Position numbers and translations under genes: made by a program. Positions 1 to 10,488 of a stretch of 64,000 nt of DNA are shown one piece after another. The stretch comes from Linderina pennispora. Lineage: Eukaryota; Kickxellomycota; Kickxellomycetes; Kickxellales; Kickxellaceae. A model generated the notes under the pieces. That model saw only the letters and a program-made list of their open reading frames with translations. It had not been told where the DNA came from and did no database searches. The DNA lies in the NCBI RefSeq assembly GCF_002104995.1, contig NW_024468253.1:868001-932000 (forward strand). The letters are read 5' to 3'. Within the stretch, counting starts at the first letter, position 1; each line of letters begins with the position of its first letter.

Positions 1-398
1 TGCATCTATTGTTAGCACATGTCAGCGGGTGGGCTGCAATATAGAAGAGCGTAGTGCAACGGCTACGTGGCGTTAATGCCTGGCAAGGAGCCTGGCGCAC
101 AGCCCAGATCAGACGCACCCTGAACTGTGACTAGCCCACGGCGAGATGGTCTCGCTGAAATCGGGCCGGCTCGATCATGGCAGCTCGGTTCGGTTAATTT
201 TTTAGTCATCAGCGACTGCGTCTTATGCGTAATCGTTGCTGCGAGAAAGCCGCAGGCAGTCCGTGATTCTTGGCAGGCAGGTTCCTGGGTATAAACGGGT
301 GACTGGCCACGCATCTGTCCTGGGGAGTGCTTTGGCTTTCTTTGTTTCTCCAACAGTCACTTCAATTTCACATTTCCCTTTTCTTCTTTTTTGTAAAA
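1..398. other. Upstream flank of the CHCHD2-like gene, no gene seen
   Basis: No protein-like reading frame is visible; short frames here have no family features. The last 60 bases before the ATG at 399 are rich in C and T, as in front of several other genes in this window, and probably form the 5' leader of the next gene. Confidence 0.5.
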
Positions 399-983
399 AT
401 GGCTCGCTCTCGTGGACGTTCTTCCCGCCCCATGTCGGCTCCTCCCCGCCGTGAGGCCCACACTATGGCTGCCCCCCCGCCGGCTGCCCACCATCCCGCG
501 CCTGCCGCCGCTCCTACCGCCGCTCCTGCCGCGGCCGCCCAGCCCCAGCAGCCGGGTCTCTTTGCCCAGATGGCTGCCACCGCCGGTGGTGTCGCCGTCG
601 GCTCTGCCATTGGCCACACAGTCGTAAGTACTCCGCGCGAATTATTTTCAGAACGTGTTCCACGATATTCGATTGATGCAGCCCTTATCTCTGTTCTGCT
701 GATGATTTCCCCCCTGTGATCTGTGTAGGGTGCCGCCGTCACTGGTATGTTCAGCGGAGGTGGCAGCAGCGAGGCGGCTCAGCCTGCCCAGCAGCAGACT
801 GCCCCGCAGGCTGCTAGCTATGACCAGCATGCTCAGTCGTTCCAGGGTGTGCGCTCGTGTGATGCCGACGCCAAGGCGTTCACGCGCTGCCTTGAGAGCA
901 CCAACAACGACATGTCGTCGTGCCAGTACTACCTCGATATGCTGAAGCAGTGCCAGTCGTTCGCCAGCTCGCAGAGCCTCTAG
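399..983 (+). CDS. MIX17: CHCHD2/CHCHD10/Mix17-like twin CX9C mitochondrial protein
   Basis: Two exons, 399-623 and 729-983, joined in phase 0 across a 105-base GT-AG intron (gtaagt...tag), give 159 residues. The N-terminus is basic ([11 protein letters not shown]), as in mitochondrial import signals, and is followed by a Pro/Ala-rich low-complexity stretch. A Gly/Ala-rich hydrophobic segment ([19 protein letters not shown], about residues 62-80) spans the splice junction and matches the conserved CHCHD2/10 core. The C-terminus has two exact CX9C motifs ([11 protein letters not shown] and [11 protein letters not shown]), the coiled-coil-helix fold oxidised by Mia40 in the intermembrane space. 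Family members act in respiratory-chain upkeep and cristae organisation, and some also in the nucleus. The exact orthologue (Mix17 or CHCHD10) cannot be fixed from sequence alone. The 3' end faces the tRNA synthetase gene only about 70 bases away. Confidence 0.9.
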
Positions 984-1056
984 TTTCCTTCTTTTCCAGT
1001 TGCAAATACAATGCGGTGGCCATCTTAGACTGGTCTTTTTCTATACCAAAAATGCT

Positions 1057-2298
1057 CTATTTCTTGGCCAAAGCCGTGTACGGGCGCGGATACACCGGGT
1101 CCATAAAGTTCTTGACGTCGGCATCGGTGATGGCGGCCTCGCGCTCTTGGAACTTGCCAACAAACTCCTGGATTACAGCAATGCACCTTGCCTTCATCTC
1201 GCCCGACGTGATCTCGCCCTTGCGGTAACCCTCGGCCAGGTCCTCAATCTCCTTGTCGTCATCCAAAAAGTACGTCAGGTACTGGAACGGCACGTCGACG
1301 TCGGGGTTGCCGCCGTACATGCGGTGCTCATCCAGCGACGTGCGGCCACCCGAGAAGGCATAGCGGTTGATCTTCTTCTTGATCTGCGCCGGGGTGTCAC
1401 TCATGAAGATGGCAGAGACATCGTTCGACGAGCTCATCTTGGAGGTCGAGCCCTGCAGCGCCGGCAGGAAGCGCGCGTGGATCAGCGATGGCTTCTTGTG
1501 CTTCAGCCGCTGGGACACGTCGCGCGTCAGGCGGAAGTACGGGTCCTGGTCGATGCCGCACGGGATCAGGCATGGCACATCTTTGCGCTCGCCAAAGATG
1601 TCGGGGAATGACGAGCAGAAGGCCGGCGCCGCCTCAATGCTAGGGAAGTGGATCTTTCCAATGTGGTCGCTCTCCTTGAATCCGAACGACGCCTTGGCCG
1701 TGCTGTACGTGACCATGCGCGAGATGCGCAGGACGTTGCGGTAGAACGCACCGCCCATGTACTCAATGTCCGAGAAGATAAACGTCTTCTCGGGCTTGAA
1801 GCCGATCGCGGCAATTTCACGCACTGTGTTGAACGCATACTCGTTCGCCTGCTCCAGCGTCAGGTCGTTCTTGAACAGGAACTTCTCGTCGTCGGTCAGC
1901 TGCACCACAAGCGGGCAGTCAAACACATCCTGCAGCCATTTGCAGAAAATGAACGGCATCATATGTCCGATGTGCATGTGCCCGCGGCTCGGTCCACGCC
2001 CCGTGTACAGGTAGAACGGCTTGCCCTGCTCGTACCGCTCGAGGATCTTCTCCAGCTCGCGATGCGAGAAGAAGATTCCGCGGCGCAGATACAGGTGCGG
2101 CTTCTGCCCCGTGGCCGTCTCGAACCGCTCCAGCAGAGCGTCATCGATCTTGCGCGTGCCGAACTGCTTAACGAGCTTGTCGTAGTCAATTGCCTGCTGC
2201 ACACCGTCGACCACGGCGCCCTCGACCTCCCACGGCGTGATGTTCTGCTCCAGAGACATGTTCTCGGTAGCTTGGGTTAGTTCCTGCGTCTCGGCCAT
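1057..2298 (-). CDS. WRS1: Cytosolic tryptophanyl-tRNA synthetase
   Basis: An uninterrupted 413-residue frame with no introns. It charges tRNA-Trp with tryptophan in the cytosol. The class I signatures are present: the HIGH motif (MHIGHMMPF, His109-His112) and a KMSSS loop near residue 287 (SKMSSSNDVSA). The eukaryotic-type Rossmann core is clear (LTDDEKFLFK; PCGIDQDPYFRLTRDV), as is the C-terminal anticodon-binding part with the NPDVDVPFQYL segment. The length fits fungal cytosolic enzymes. There is no mitochondrial presequence and no WHEP domain. The ATG at 2298 is the first in frame and gives the normal family start. The gene is divergent from PAF1, with a 344-base shared upstream region. 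Confidence 0.97.
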   Translation of the reverse strand: MAETQELTQATENMSLEQNITPWEVEGAVVDGVQQAIDYDKLVKQFGTRKIDDALLERFETATGQKPHLYLRRGIFFSHRELEKILERYEQGKPFYLYTGRGPSRGHMHIGHMMPFIFCKWLQDVFDCPLVVQLTDDEKFLFKNDLTLEQANEYAFNTVREIAAIGFKPEKTFIFSDIEYMGGAFYRNVLRISRMVTYSTAKASFGFKESDHIGKIHFPSIEAAPAFCSSFPDIFGERKDVPCLIPCGIDQDPYFRLTRDVSQRLKHKKPSLIHARFLPALQGSTSKMSSSNDVSAIFMSDTPAQIKKKINRYAFSGGRTSLDEHRMYGGNPDVDVPFQYLTYFLDDDKEIEDLAEGYRKGEITSGEMKARCIAVIQEFVGKFQEREAAITDADVKNFMDPVYPRPYTALAKK

Positions 2299-2642
2299 AT
2301 TGCTGCTTGCGAAAAGAAAGTGCTGGTGCTGTTTAAACGCTCAAATGAAGAAGAATGAAAGGCAGGGCTTTTGCGAAACGGTCCGTGCCGTGTACTGTTC
2401 GAAAATTTGAGTCATCTTCGGGCCCAACATGCGCTGCTGATCTGGTGATCCCTCCCGCTAATTCAGCCGCTTTTCTGAGAACAAGGGGCTGGGGCACGAC
2501 GCGCCATTCCTCCCCTCTGCTCGCTGCTCGAATTACCCGATAGTTTACTTCATTACCAAGCTGCACACATTTCCTCTCTACGCATCAGTTGCTACGGCAA
2601 GTCTACCAAGGACGGAACGCGTTAACGTACATACACCCTGAA
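2299..2642. promoter_or_regulatory. Divergent promoter region between WRS1 and PAF1
   Basis: These 344 bases separate two genes read away from each other, so both promoters must lie here or overlap the genes. No TATA box or other recognisable element stands out, and no small gene is supported. Confidence 0.5.
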
Positions 2643-4114
2643 ATGTCGTCGGCGTCCAAGCAAAACAAAAAGTACGCTTCTGTTTGACACCAATCGCTGT
2701 TCATAGCTCAGCGTCATTTTTATAATTCCCTCAATGCTTGCCAGCTTTTGGTTCTAACCACACGCCGCTGTCTACTTTTAGGAGTATTGGAAAGGAGTTT
2801 CTGTGCAAGGTTCGGTACCAGAACCCGCTGCCCGTGGTTCCCTTTCCTCCCAAACTGCTGCCGATTCCGCCGACATACGTAGACGCGAACGGTGGCTCGT
2901 ACAGCCAGGCACGGCTCGCACACTATGTCGAATACCGGCACACAACATTGGAAGAGGCGACACCATACCCGATGCACATTGACGCCGACCTTGGCATGCC
3001 GATCGATCCGTGCATGCTGGGCACATTTGATGAAGACTACAGGCCAGGTGCCCTCCAGCCGCAGGAGCTCGATCCAAGAGATGAATTCTTGTTGAATCTC
3101 CCCACCACCACTGAGCCAGCAGCACCCGCACCGAACACCAGCAGCACCAGCACGTCTGGCGGCCCAGCTGCTAGGCCCGTGGTGCGCGTGCAGGAGAAGC
3201 GCAAATTTGATCACTCGCTTGAGGGCCAGCTGCAGGCGATCGAAGATACATTTGCATGCTATGCCAAATACGCCGACCTCGAGGATGGCCAGGCGAGGCT
3301 GTTGCGTGACATGAAGCACCCGACGAACTCGAAGCTGACTGCCGTCGAGGCCATCCCGGTGTTCCCCGACGAGCACACTTGGGTCAACAACTACACAGCC
3401 TTCACGCTCGACACGTGCCCGGAGCCGCAGTACACAAGCATGAAGAACTGCCCTGACATGGACGCTGCGAAGCGCCAGAAGCTCGGCGATGAGGCGCGCC
3501 AGTCGATTGTGTTTAGGCTGCGCGACCGCACCAACAACTTTGGCCAAAGTGAACGGTGGGTCGAGTCGTTCCTGCCTGAAGACAGCGAAATGGCGACCAA
3601 GATCCACGAGCGGCTGACTGATGGCAGGCAGGCAGGCGAGCAGGACTCGGGCGTCGAGTATCGCTTCGAGAAGGCGCGCGATTACGATCTACCGGGGCTC
3701 TCTGAGGCACACCGCCAGGACATGTACATGTTCACTATCAATAACGGCGAGGCTGTGTATGTGCCAATCAAGTCGCGTGCCATGCTGAAGCGCCGTCAGG
3801 TCCCGCTGAACGTCCAGCTAGAGGAGGAGCGCGACGACCCATTATATGTCACGCATATGGGGCTGCAGCTGCGCGAGATGAAAGAGGAGGAGATCCAGGA
3901 CCAGCAGGAAGCCATGAACAAGCTGCGCAAGAAGATCAAGGAGGAAATTGTCCACAACACTGGGCGCACCGAGGAAACGGACGAGAATGTCGATATTGGC
4001 GATGACATGTTTGACGATAGTCAGGACATCGACTCAGCCCACGAGGACAGTCGTCGCCGCCACCGCCGCTCAGCTTCGTTCTCATCGTCGTCTAGCAGGG
4101 TAGATGATTTTTGA
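2643..4114 (+). CDS. PAF1: Paf1, RNA polymerase II-associated complex subunit
   Basis: Two exons, 2643-2671 and 2782-4114, joined across a 110-base intron (gtacgc...ttttag). The split codon is AA|G, giving MSSASKQNKKSIGKEF and 453 residues in all. The sequence after the junction (FLCKVRYQNPLP...PFPPKLLPIPPTY) is the typical Paf1 N-terminal block. Later conserved parts include the LRDRTNNFGQSERWVESFLPED segment around 3515-3590 and the Q(V)PLNVQ...ERDDPLYVTHMG region. The tail is acidic and Ser-rich, ending in a run of serines, as in other Paf1 proteins. Paf1 is the scaffold of the complex (with Ctr9, Leo1, Cdc73, Rtf1) that travels with elongating Pol II and promotes H2B ubiquitination and H3 methylation. 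Starting at the ORF's first internal ATG (2738) would place that residue inside the intron, so the two-exon model is preferred. Confidence 0.92.
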
Positions 4115-4564
4115 GCAATATGGATTTTTACTATACTGCAACAGAATCCCTGCTGTGTGGCACCACCGCACAGACCGATTACATGTGGCTGGATTATACG
4201 ATTTTATATCCCAGAATGCGTCCGACTATTCACTGTAATGTTTTTTATTGACTGAAAGGACCCACACTCTTTTGAGCCTCACAGCGAGTATGCGTGACTC
4301 CCTCCGTGGACTCTTTAAATAGGATTATCTCTTTACGCCGATGGATTCAGATCATAAGGTGTCAAATATATATATCTGAATAGCACTGGAAAATCGAACA
4401 TTAAACCATATATCAAAGCCCCATTCGTCTTAGGTCCTTCGCATTTTGTAGGTCCAGTAGTTTAAACGAGCCACTCAGCGTTCGCATCCTTGGTATCCAA
4501 ACTTGGAACCGCTGGCTTGCTGCGATAATTCAGTCCTAGTAGAGGGTATAAAACAAATTATATT
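4115..4564. other. Intergenic gap between convergent PAF1 and PHD gene
   Basis: AT-richer than the flanking genes, with scattered ATATAT and TTTTTTATTG tracts that fit cleavage and polyadenylation signals of two convergent genes. No gene seen. Confidence 0.5.
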
Positions 4565-7500
4565 TCACTTTTTGCTGTCAAAATGGCGGAGAATCGTCTT
4601 GATGAACACAGAAATGTTTTCTTCCTGCATGGTGCCGCCGAGCTTCTTCATGTCCTCAATCAGGGGGCGCAGCATGCCCGGGCGTTTCGCATTTGCCTTA
4701 TCCAACAGCGCCTGTCCCAGATCCAGCATACGAAACAGCTTCGTCGCATCGGCCTTGAGCTCCCTGAGCTCAATCTCTGCTGCCGATGGTTTCGAGAGGT
4801 GTGAGTCACTTCCAGAGCCAGTGTTCTCTGAGTGTGTCGGCGACAGAGACCCAGCGTTGCTGACTCCATTAGATGTGAGCTCGGGCGACGGTGTATACAA
4901 CGCTTTGCCGTTGATACCAGATGCTATGGTTGTAGGCTTGGCTGTCAACGCCATTGCTGGCGAGGAGGGTATGGCTGCCAGTGAGCTGGGCGGAGGCAAA
5001 CTAAAGATTGGCCGGGTCAATGGCACCGAAGACAGGGAAGCGGTTCTCTTGTCAGCATCTACATCTGGCCCCTTGTCAGCTGACGCTGAAGCAGGCACGC
5101 TCTTGTTGAAAAGCTTGTTCAGGCTCAGCGCGGCAGGACGCTGGTACTGAGACGGACCGGGTGCTGGATCAGACGATATTTCGCCGCTAGCTGGCACTAC
5201 TGATGGCTTGTTAGTCAGCAGAGGCGCATCACTACGCGGAATCAGTGCCGTCAGGCTGCTGATGGTTGACATCGCTGTCTGTGCTTGCTTGGCAGGCTGT
5301 GCGGATAGCTCGTTGACAAGCTCATGGATCTTAGTCAGCATCTCAGTGTGCTTATCAAGCACCTCCCGTGACTCCTTCATCCATGCGAGCTGCTCTTTGG
5401 ACGCCTTGCTTGAACCCGATGCTATGCTCATAAGTTCCGGTATCTGCTCAGCAATGGTTGCAATCGCTGCAGCGCTTTTCGAGGTCTCAATGGGGAATGA
5501 TGTCGATGTAGCACTAAGCGCAACGGGCTGGTCGTGGATCGATGGTCTGCGATCAATGCTGCGCACAAACGGCTTAATACGGATCGTCTGGCGCTTGGTC
5601 ATTACTGGAGGCGCCATTGACTGCTGCAGCTGCGGACTGGCAGTCGGATCGCGCTCTAGTGACCCCTGGCGCACAGAGCTGTGGACTAAGCCATTCATCG
5701 ACTGATCTGCTGCTGACTCAGGTGCTGGTGAGGACATGGGCCGCATAACTGCAGAATATGGCGCTTGGCGTGCAGCCCCATGGGCGTGTGATTCGGCAGA
5801 CCCCCTGTCCGCAAGGTCGGGCGAATGGTCATGCAGACGCGACTGATCGTTGCCTGGGAGCGTCAGCATGATCTTCTTGGCACTGCCCCCATTGGGATCT
5901 GCTGCAAACTGCTGAGCCTGACGCGAGTTCGACGGCGCATTAGCGGAACGCCGTTGCTGGCTATTCTTGGAACGCGACCGCGACTCCATGTCCTCGCTGA
6001 TCGTGTCGTCGCTGTTGTCACCACTCGCAGCAGCAGTGCGACCATTCCCAATGCGGTTGCCTTGTCCATTTTGGGCTTTGGTAGTCGCCAGCTGATCCAG
6101 CGATGACGCATCGCTTCCGTCGTCAATTATCGACTGTGGTAGACGGCCAACTCGGCGCATAGGCCTGAGGCTTGCCAGCGCCTGCTTCATGTTGGCATTG
6201 CCGCTCACATCCGCATAGTTAAATGACAGCTGGGGCTTGGAAGAGGGATTATCCGCACCTCTTGGACTGCGCGGATACTGTGGCATGGATGACGATAATG
6301 TAGTCTGTTTCTTTGGCATCGGTGTTGAAGCCGACTTGGCTGTCGACGGCAGCCGCTGAGAGCCAGCATTCATGGCGGCGCTAGGTGAAGAATAAGCCAT
6401 CGCTGCGGCTGACGGCCGGCGATCCAGGCGCTTGCTCGCGGGCTGATTGATGTCCTCAACACCAGCGGATAGCGGACGTTTCGCCGGTAGCATCTTGGCG
6501 GGCGGGATATGTTCGGGGCAGAGCGGATCCTTGTACTTGTAGTTGTACACAATTGGCCGCGGGATGAAGTTGTTGCGAATTGCGCACATGGGGTGGAACG
6601 AATTCTCGCACGGGCTGCCATCAGCATTGACATGCTTGCAGTGCACCTGGAAGCCGAAGCGGGCGTTGCAGATGCAGCACTTTTTGAAGTCGCCCTTGAG
6701 CTTGGGCAGCGTTGTAGTGAACGGGATCTCGTCTGTGTTTATCTCCGGCGACCACGCCGCGCAGTGGATGTGGATGAACTTGAACTCGCTCGGGCGCTCC
6801 TCCCGCTCTTTGTCCTTGTCCTTCAGAACCAGTGTCCGTGCAGTCTTATCGTCCTTGTAGTGGCAGCAGAACAGGTTCTACAGAGCAAAAGGTTTGGTCA
6901 GATTGGGTAGATATGGTTGAGACAATGAACGGGTGAGTGAGCAAAGAGATTGTCGCAGTCTGAAGCCCCACGAGAGTGACGCGGGTGCTACAGGCGAGAA
7001 AATGACAACAAGGATGGGGACGGTAAATGGTGGCGTTCCCTGGCAGCTCGTGGGGAATTTACATTTATAGCAGTGCGCGCCATCGTCAGAATTACGAGCG
7101 AAAATCAGTGTTTGCATGCACCTTACCTTTCCATAGAGCGTCCTGTTGTTGCTGCTGCACCAGTCACAGTACCAGGGGTCGTCGCCCGGCGGCACTTCCA
7201 GGATGCCATAGCACATCTGGTGGTACGCCAGGTTGCACCTTCCTTCGCAGTACACGATGGGGTTGTTGTCCGGCGAATGCCCCATGTGGCAGATTGCGCA
7301 AGTAACTTCCTACAGCAATAATGCGCCATTGTGCTTTGAGCTATGCGCTGTTGTGCCACACGAAATCACAGGAGGTATTCTCCATGGCACACCTCGCCAG
7401 GACCTGGCAGCACGCTTGCTGCATCGGTATACTTACATCTTCCTCGTCGCTCGATGAATCGTCATCCTCGTCCGAGGAATCCACGACAAACTCCTTGGAC

Positions 7501-7700
7501 TTTTTGATCCTGGGGTGCGACCGCTTTTGCAGGGATCTTCCGCGGATGCCTGGGACCTTGGGTGGCCGTCCCCGGCGTGTTGACGCAGGCTGTGTATGGC
7601 TATCCGTGTCTCTCAGTGCCACGGAAGAAGGAGACTCTGAGTCCCTGTGTGGGTTCGGCTGTGGCATCCTTTGCGATGCCTGCTGGCCCTTGATACTCAT
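4565..7700 (-). CDS. PHD finger plus extended PHD chromatin reader (Nto1/BRPF/AF10 class)
   Basis: Three exons read from high to low: 7437-7700, 7127-7309 and 4565-6877, all joined in phase 0 (introns of 127 and 249 bases with GT-AG ends), giving about 919 residues. Exon 1 is charged and disordered, with an RRGRPPK AT-hook-like motif and an acidic Ser/Asp run. Exon 2 is a complete C4HC3 PHD finger (CAIC...CEGRCNLAYHQMC...WYCDWC). Exon 3 opens with an extended PHD (NLFCCHYKDD; FIHIHCAAWSPE; KCCICNARFGFQ; CENSFHPMCA), ending near residue 275. The remaining 640 residues are Ser/Pro/Gln-rich, with one more ordered stretch near the C-terminus (ELRELKADATKLFRMLDLGQ). PHD-ePHD tandems read histone H3 in acetyltransferase complexes (Nto1, BRPF, Jade) or Dot1-linked AF10. 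No bromodomain, PWWP or EPL block is visible, so the subgroup is unresolved. Confidence 0.82.
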
Positions 7701-10488
7701 GGCAGAGCCCTTTTCTTTTGGCTGCCTATGCTGTGCGTGGGGTACGCGTAGTCGAAAAGACGAAGAGACGAGGTTTAGTTGAAGAGGTGGGCGTGAATTG
7801 AGGCACGACGATGCTTGGATTAGACGAAGAGTAGGGGCTTGGTGCTAGTTGGAAATAAGGCTTTGTCCAATTGAGTGACGAATTCGAGCGAAAATGAGTA
7901 AAAAAGAAAAGGCAGTAGAGGAAAATAAGTGGATGAAAGGAGCGAAACACAGTTGCTGCCACCAGCGCTGCAACCAGCGTAATATAGCTTTTATAGAAAG
8001 TGAATAAAACTGGACGCGTGGAAGAGAGCTGCAAAGACAGCCAGATGTTTTTGGAAAGCAGCAAACTGAAAAATTTGGGAGCAGACGAAGCCAAAAAGCA
8101 ACAACACGGCTGACATTGTTTGAGCCATTTTCTTTTCCAACGCGGTTCGCAACCAACGTTGAGAAGCGTCGAGGGTCGTCAAGACAATTTATTTGCACTA
8201 CTTCATTACATATTCGCAGGCCACTATGGCGCCCTCAGGAATTTTCTTTCGCGCTGCAGGTGCCAGGGCTGTATGCGAACCCCACTCTCAACAGATGTAT
8301 AAATGTCTGTTGGACGCCGGGTGAGCGATCGTCTCTGCCTCATGCAATCCAAGTCTCTCTTGCGAAATAGTGGCACGCCTATATGCGTGGCAGCTCAATG
8401 GACGCAATAGCATGCTTACTAGACCATGTTCAACACATCTGTCCTACCAATGGACCTCAACTCCCACTGACCTGCAATGTGTATTAAGAAAAAAAGTCAC
8501 GCTGTATTTTGCGCCATTCGGAGTTGCCGGTACTGCAACTCATTTGGGACCGCCAATACAGTTCTGTTGTAATCACAGCAATATCTGTTACATGATATGG
8601 TGGGTCAAGGGCGTGTGGGAGAGATTAAACTCATCGCACATTTCCGGGATGGCTGGGAGAGGCAAGTGATTAAAGTGCATGATATAGATTGGCGTGCGCT
8701 GGAACTGTAACGGCCATGGGCCGGGTTAATATGACTTATATCGGCCGCCGGTAGTCTACAGAGATACAGTTTGTAGGTATGTATTAATATGGAACACAAA
8801 ATTGCTGCTATTTGCGTCGTGCTGCCGAAGACGTGGTTTACAAACACATCAACATTTGAGCAAATATGTGCAGGAATGTGGTGGATTACAAAAATCAAAC
8901 AATGTACGGGGGTGCACTTGTATCACTGCCAGCAGGCACTGTGGTATTGACACGCCCCAATAAGCTATGCTATGAGCCAGCACGTCGTGCCCCCAGCAGT
9001 GCTATTCGCGAGACAAACTGGCTTTGTTGCGCAGTCACTCTGAAGGAGTTGGCCATATGGCCAATCGCAGCCGGTGATCATCGCAGATCAGATCACCGAT
9101 CTGTCCGGTTTGTTCTTGTGTCTTTCGGCGTCCGCGTGAAAAACATATCAACAACAGCAGGGCGATTTTCTTAGAAGCGATGCTGTTGTGTTGGGCAAAC
9201 ACCGACGGGCCTTTTTACTTCAAAATATCTGCTTGCACCACCATTTTCCCTCTCTTTTCATACACTTGTCTGGGCTCCTATCTTTGGTGCTGCAACACCT
9301 CTCCACTTCCATCTCCCTACTCTGCACTAGAGCTCATAGTTCCGCCCTCTGTGCACGCCTTGAGCTTCTATCCATACTTTTACTAGCCTCTATACCCTCT
9401 ATTTCAACTTCATTCAACCCCACACACGCACAGCCAGCCAAAGCACCACCGACGCTCGGGCGCCTTAACCGTGGACAACCAGGCGCAAAACACTGATCCC
9501 CTGCCCGACAGACCCCACACGCCCAGGTAGGTTTTTTACAAAAAAGCTTATATGCACGCTATAGCGCTAGGGCTCTCGACGCTGGCGCTGCTAAAGTCCT
9601 ATCCCCCTCTGGTAATAATATTTTGCTGCGTATCGGCTAGGTTTGTTCTCTAAATGCGCGCGACCAGCCCACATAATTACCGTTAAGGTAACTCGCAGCG
9701 CGTGCTAAGCCCTTGTTCTAGAATGACAACACTGGTCGCTGCTGCCCCCGCCGCCGGTGGTGCCAGCGCTTGGTCTAATTTGGACAGATTACGTGCGCCG
9801 CATTTTCATATAACAAACCTCGGCCTGAACAAGCCCGGGGTTGTTCCTCTCGCCCCGACTGCGTGGCAAATGGAACGCGGGCTGTACCGGCCCCCTGCCA
9901 ACAAAATGCTTCTCGAGCTGCGAAAATGCAGGATGAGGCGGAGTGTCGGGGGAGAGAGAGCTGCGGGGCTTTACCGAGCGGGGATGTGGTGGGTTGTTGG
10001 CTGCAGAAACAGAGTTGGCGCTGCTCTCTTCCGTATTGAACTGCAACCTACTCGCGCTATCTCAAATTTCCCTTTTCTATTCAGTTTCCCCTTTGCCGGC
10101 TTCACATCTGCACCCAACGAGTGCCTTCTTCTATTGCGAACACGGTGCACCAAAGCTCTTCTTGGAACCTGGGACACACTACGCTGCTTGGCCCAGACAT
10201 CTTCTGGCTGGTTTTCTGCCCCAGAGTAGTAGACTGCTGAGCTGATTCGCGTTTGGAGTAGACAGGGAGGGACGACTTGTTGCTAACGGTCTGGCTTGTT
10301 CTGTCCAGGCATCCAGCAAAGTAATCCTGCCTCTCCGCCATATCCCCTCGCCTGCTACTGTCCATTTTACCAATTCTTTTTCACATTTGCGTTGCGACTG
10401 CCTGTGTGGGCAAACGGCGAAAACCCGCCGTTAGTTCACTGCTCTGCTTTAAGCCGTTTCATTCCTCCCTACCTGCACTTATTTCACA
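7701..10488. other. 2.8 kb gene-poor stretch upstream of the Num1-like gene
   Basis: This is the longest gap in the window. It must hold the promoter of the PHD gene (low end) and of the large gene starting at 10489 (high end). Short frames, including one of 175 codons at 9702-10229, are unusual in composition and match no family. The 9200-9530 part is C/T-rich and contains a donor-like caggtaggt near 9526; acceptor-like CAG sites such as ctgtccag near 10308 follow, so a spliced 5' leader is possible. No tRNA or transposon was recognised. Confidence 0.4.

Noticed and set aside
8138-8160. ggttcgcaacc, similar to a tRNA B box
   Set aside because: The nearly invariant A after TTCG is C, and no cloverleaf with an A box can be drawn upstream.
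9702-10229. A 175-codon frame upstream of the Num1-like gene
   Set aside because: No recognisable family, and the sequence looks like leader or promoter DNA.
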